From positions 124,001-188,000 of the forward strand of contig NW_024067995.1 in assembly GCF_009389715.1 (NCBI RefSeq): a stretch of 64,000 nucleotides of DNA, read 5' to 3'. The DNA is from Phoenix dactylifera. Its lineage: Eukaryota > Streptophyta > Magnoliopsida > Arecales > Arecaceae. Positions 59,510 through 64,000 of this stretch are shown piece after piece (the first letter of the stretch is position 1; every line of letters starts with the position of its first letter). The notes beneath the pieces are model-generated. The model was not told the DNA's origin and searched no databases. It was given only the letters and a program-made list of their open reading frames with translations. A program made the position numbers and the translations under genes.

Positions 59510-60913
59510 TTATAGGACGGTAGTCAACATTGACAATTGGTTCCTTATATCTTCAAAATTTCGAGTATTTTGAGCATTGATATTAGCTTGACCTTGTAGA
59601 AAAGTTTGTATAGATTGCAAGGTATCCTCGATATTCGGCTTTTGAGAGGGTGGTGATGCAAAAGTAGGATGTGCAGGTGGAGGAGCTGAATGGTGTGACT
59701 GTTGAGGATGATTATTTTTCCGCCTAAAATTTGGATGATTCTTCCAACCAGGGTTATAGGTATTCGAGTATGAATCGTTATAAGGCTTTTGGTAGGAGTT
59801 CATAGCATTTGCTTGATCGTGCAAGACTTCTTTGAATGCCGGTATGGTGGGGCAATCTGTAGTGGTATGACCCGACATATCGCAGATACCACAACACTCG
59901 TTTCTAAGCTCTATAGTCTTGACAGGCTCAACCTTCCTAAGCTCAATTTCTTCTACTTTCCTAGTGAGGGCTGCCATTTTAGCATGAAGATCATCCTCAG
60001 TTCTGAGGTTGTAAAGGCCTCCCTATACAGAGCTAGTAGGCTTAGGCAAAGACTTATTGTTTCTATCCCCGTTATTCCAAAGTTGGGCAGTCTCAGCAAG
60101 GGAATCCAAATACTCCCATGCCTCATCAGGTTGTTTTTCTAAAAATCTACCATTGCACATGGTCTCTACAAACTGTTTCAACTGTGGAGATAAACCTTCA
60201 TAAAAGAAGCTAATGGTTCTCCAAGTTTCGAACCCGTGATGAGGGCATGAGAGAAGAAGGTCTTTAAATCTTTTCCAACATTCATAAAATATTTCATTAT
60301 CTTTTTGTTGGAAATTGCTAATATGTCTTTTTAAAAAGTTGGTCCTTTGTGTGGGGAAGAACTTCTTTAAAAATTCTCTCTGTATATCTTGCCAAGTTCT
60401 TATTGATCTAGGTCGTAAAGAGTTTAGCCATGTTTTGGCCTTATCCTTTAGAGAGAAAAGAAACAATGTCAACTTGAGGACATCCTCGGTGACGTTTGGT
60501 ACTCTAAATGTAATGCTCAATTCTTCAAAATCCTTTAAATGAAGATACGGACTCTCGGACTCTAACCCGTGAAACTTAGGCAGCAATTGAATTACTCCGG
60601 GTTTGATGTCAAAATGTCCTACATTATCGGAAAAAATTATGCATGAAGGCTGACTAGTCCTAGCCGGTTGTAGGTATTGTCTTAGGGTCATAACATGGGG
60701 TTCACGTTCTCGATCGTGGTGGCTTTCCGCATCTTCATTTAAATCAGCCATCCCACAAGGTGTGAGATACTGCGAAGGAATTTCAAGGACGTGTCCTAAG
60801 GGATGATCTAAAGTTGTACGACTTAATCGACCGGTGTCGTCCCTATTCCACTTTAGCATGCAAATTATTTCCCTCTCTTTTTTTAAAAAAAATAAAATAA
60901 ATATAAGTACCAA
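59510..60913 (-). pseudogene. Athila-like gag (broken)
   Basis: 60913-60023 encodes a retrotransposon gag domain (FPTQRTNFLKRHISNFQQ, YECWKRFKDLLLSCPHHG). A stop near 60022 separates it from 59977-59510, which carries a zinc knuckle-like CCGICDMSGHTTTDCP and a proline-rich linker. Gag forms the particle and binds the element RNA. Confidence 0.9.
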
Positions 60914-62003
60914 CTAAAGATACCCTAAAACGACACCCTAACATAAAAATCTATTCACAATCAAACATGCAACAAAACATTACACCTCAATTTCTAATGT
61001 TTTTCTTAAATTTCTAGACAGCTCCTAACTGGTTTGAAGAGGACACCTAAGCCTCCAATCCGGTCTAATGAATCGAGTTGACCAGGTAAGCTCCCAGGTA
61101 AGTGGAGGGGTCACGATGCGTTCGCAAAGGTCCCACTTAAAATCCACTTGCCTCGAACAGATGAACTGTCTCCCTTATAGGGACAAAGCTTGCCTAGACA
61201 TCAACTAAGCCACGGAGCGAAATTGGTGCAACTTTCGGTGGTCTTCGTCCTATTGAGCTCGAATGTCCTTAGGAGCCAACGTCTAGTTGATTTTAGTTAA
61301 GCTTAGGATATTTATGCACTGGGGTGATTTTTGGGCTAAGGACGAGTGATGAAATCCCGACCTTATCTTTTTAAATGAGTTCAGCCCTTAGAATATTTTA
61401 TGTTGATGCCTTATACTATATGCAACAATCAAGAGATTTTTTTTTTAATGTTTTATGACATGACATTAAATTTCATTGAATAGGTGATCAAGCAAATTAT
61501 TTATTTATTTATTTTTTAATTTTTATGAGTTGAAGTTTGAAATTTGAATTCTGAAATTTGAAATTTGAAATTTGAAATTTTAGGTTTTCCCTCTTTTTTT
61601 TAATTTTTGAATAATCACCCTTTATCTTTTCTTAAAGTTTTTTTCCTAAATTTTCAATTAGCAACAAGGGTTAATGAGATATGATAACAATAAAATTCTG
61701 ATTCTAAAAAAAATTAAATGCAGAAAATTTAAAACAGAAAGCAGCAAGGTTTCGTATTAATCTAATGGTCTCAAAAGTCTCAGAATATCAATCAGACCGT
61801 TCAGATTATTGACAAATGTGTCTTGCATCCGCTGACCAAATTTGAGTCCAATCAGACGGCTAATTTCTATGATATCAGAGTTTGATGCAAACTGTGTAGG
61901 GAATTAAAAATAATAGTAAAGATTTAATTTTTTTTTTCAAAAGAAAAATACTAACTACTAAGGTAAAAATTAAATCTAAAATTATACTAATAACTCGGCC
62001 GTT
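60914..62003 (-). other. Athila-like untranslated leader
   Basis: AT-rich leader between primer-binding site and gag. It includes a short GAAATTTGAAATTT-type tandem repeat near 61530-61585. No genes seen. Confidence 0.75.
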
Positions 62004-62020
62004 CCCCGGCAACGGCGCCA
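62004..62020 (-). other. Athila-like primer-binding site, probably tRNA-Asp
   Basis: The plus strand reads CCCCGGCAACGGCGCCA, the 3' end of a tRNA ending in CCA. In element orientation this is TGGCGCCGTTGCCGGGG, six bases after the 5' LTR, the known tRNA-Asp primer site of Athila-type elements. Confidence 0.85.
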
Positions 62021-62026
62021 AAAACT

Positions 62027-63629
62027 TGGTGCTCTCGAAAAATTGCTCTCCCAAGTGCAGGAGAATCGCACAAGTAGTATAACTCGGAAGTCCGAGGTTG
62101 ATTCCTTAGGAAACGATCTATAGATTATTAGCGTAAATTATAGATGTAATTTTTTTTAATAAAATTGTAGATTAAGATGATGTTTTGCAAATAGAAAATA
62201 AATCAGTCAATAGAGAATCAAAGTTAGGATAGATTAAGATGGTGTAGGGATCCAGAATCTCCTTTGATAATATCAAATTCATGCGATAAATTCTATGATT
62301 CTTTTGTTTTCTTTAAGAATTATAAGCAGATAAAATTTAATTATGGAGTATGTTCTTGATAACATGAATTTTTTTTTTAAGCATTCAATGTGCCTTATAA
62401 CGTCAACGATGAATCAAATAATCGAGAAAGACATGCATCAATAAGCATAAATCATAAAAGAATTTTCAACATATAAGAATCATGACATAATCAAAAGATA
62501 AATCATTTAAAGCAAAGGATTAGAATTTACATCATGAACTTGGTACACCAAATGATTTTCCTTCACCCATCACCTAGGACTTTAGCCGATCATCTCCCTC
62601 TCTCTTTCTCACTCTTTTTTTTAATAACAGAAACAGGGCATCCCCTGTTTCTTTCTACTTCTTTTTTTTTTCCTACTGCAGCAACCCGGCTCCACTCTTC
62701 TTCCCCAAATCGGAGCTCCCTTGAACCGATCCCCCATCTCCTTTTTATAGCTTTCCCGACCTATCAAGCGGACATAATCTTCCGCGTGAGAAGATTAGGG
62801 CGGAGGAATGGGGCTGGGAGATGATTGCGGCCGGCTGGGGCGCTGAGAATGGATGCTGGGCTGAATGCATGTGGAGATGGAAGAATCACGAACCGCTGAG
62901 GAGCTCTGTTCACGGAGCGGACGGATACGGATGGTGTAGAGATGCTGGGATCGTTGGAACTGAGGAGGAAAGTGGACGCGGGACCTGCGGAAGCTGATCA
63001 CGGCCGGATTTGATGCTGAGATCGGACGCGATGGAGGAGGCGGACGGCCGGGAGGTGATCAGCTGGAATCGATTGAAGAAGAAGGAGCTTTGATCACGGA
63101 AGAATTGCTTCGCGAACGCTGTGGAGGACGGGATCAGTGGAGGAGGCGGGCGAACGCGTGGGAATTGCGATTGCCTTTGCTGGGGGCTGAGATGCTCATG
63201 AATGGCTGGAGGCGAGGAAGAAGCGGCCGCTGATCTCGGTTTGCTGGATGGCTGCAGGCGGGATCAGCGGGATGGGCGTGGGAGAAGAGCGGGAATGATC
63301 ACAGGTGCAGATGGAATCGGGGATGCTGTGGAGGAAGCTGGGAGATCCGATTGCAGATCCTCTTGGCTTGATGAATCTAAGCCCTTGGATGTTTCATTGC
63401 GCATTGCCTCCAAATGGCTGTCATGTGTCCCTCGGGTGCAAGTGCTTGACCAGGTTCAATTCTGTTCTAGTGTAATCAGGCTTGAAGTCGACCAAATGCA
63501 TATTTAAACTCTGATTTATGATAATCTGTGCCAAATAAAATATAAAATTAATGCAGCCCTTTTATCATTATTTGTTAGCAATAATATTAATTTAAGCAAC
63601 GTGTAGAACACACTTTTGTGCTCTCATCA
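62027..63629 (-). repeat. Athila-like 5' LTR (in element orientation)
   Basis: 1603 bp, same termini as 52362-53971, about 2% different with small indels in the T-runs. Confidence 0.94.
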
Positions 63630-64000
63630 GATGCCTTAATATTCTGTTTATAGCTCTAATTTGTGCTTAATATTTAAACTTGCTCTATGTGCTTAATATT
63701 CTGTTTGCCGTCTAATATGTATTTAAATTGTACATGTAATTGCGTCTGTTAACAATGCTTATACAGATATTTTTTTCTTTACTTAATACATTATTCCATT
63801 CCTTTTTAACTTTATCTGAATAAATTATCTTTTTTACTTCGGGCTAAATTCTGATCATGTTTCCATCCCATGACAGGGCAACTAATAGTATCACGTTTTT
63901 AGCCTGTAACGGGGCAACCAATAATATCACATTTTTAGCTTTTGATGGGGCAACCAGTAGTTTCACATTTATAGCCTGTGATGGAACAAACAATTGGTTT
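63630..64000 (+). repeat. Segment B, third part, running into the window end
   Basis: Begins with the duplicated GATGC and matches 8110-8481, including the start of the minisatellite (from about 63850). The homology is cut by the window edge. Confidence 0.92.

Larger units (their letters stand above)
52362..63629 (-). mobile_element. Athila-like Ty3/gypsy element, 11.3 kb, coding region decayed
   Basis: LTRs of 1610 bp (52362-53971) and 1603 bp (62027-63629) start TGGTGCTCTCG and end GCTCTCATCA on the plus strand. The duplication GATGC is perfect (52357-52361 and 63630-63634). Gag, protease, RT, RNase H and integrase lie on the minus strand in gypsy order. The protease region (GRPFLATSNALINCRNGVMK) and the RT motifs are typical of the Athila lineage. 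The LTRs differ by around 2%. At least six stops or frameshifts disable the coding region. Confidence 0.95.

Overview
This is nuclear DNA of a flowering plant, most likely a monocot. The germin-like proteins resemble the rice chromosome 8 GLP group, the transposon landscape is monocot-like, and the genes have short plant-type introns. A palm is my guess, with low confidence. The window is gene-poor: three germin-like protein (GLP) genes, all on the minus strand, lie in a thick nest of transposable elements (TEs). I saw no rRNA, tRNA, CRISPR or prokaryotic features.

Layout. 1-5238: 3' part of a decayed Ty3/gypsy element whose LTR holds a 911-bp piece of copia leader. 5239-8481: segment A (GLP gene A, a CACTA terminus, a pyrimidine-rich block, a minisatellite). 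8482-12793: old TE-like and AT-rich DNA. 12794-25196: a minus-strand gypsy solo LTR (target-site duplication, TSD, TTTGA) split by a complete but pol-defective Ty1/copia element (13523-23688, TSD TATAT). 25197-31593: intergenic DNA, GLP gene C, a dead LRK10-like receptor kinase, an LTR-like block and a LINE tail. 31594-64000: segment B, a second copy of segment A with GLP gene B. It is inflated from about 3.2 kb to over 32 kb by two insertions, a 17.9-kb CACTA element (34062-51968, TSD ACC) and an 11.3-kb Athila-like gypsy element (52362-63629, TSD GATGC).

The most interesting object is the CACTA element. It has CACTA/TAGTG ends, CCGACGCTT/AAGCGTCGG subterminal repeats and a 3-bp TSD, and segment A preserves the matching empty site. 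I see no transposase in it. It carries pieces of two unrelated host genes: exon 1 of a GT47 exostosin-type glycosyltransferase and two phase-compatible exons of an RNA polymerase II CTD phosphatase-like (CPL3/CPL4-type) gene. Two later elements sit inside it: a complete Ty3/gypsy chromovirus with one open 1533-codon gag-pol frame (35068-43817, TSD TCACT) and a complete hAT transposon with an open 674-codon transposase (44611-48066, TSD GTCATGCT). Without these two it would be about 5.7 kb.

Inferred order of events: an A/B duplication carrying GLP, then CACTA and Athila into copy B only, then gypsy and hAT into the CACTA. Independently, copia entered an older solo LTR. LTR pairs differ by roughly 0.6% (copia), 1% (intact gypsy) and 2% (Athila), counted by eye. 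The GLP genes are the only ordinary host genes that look functional.
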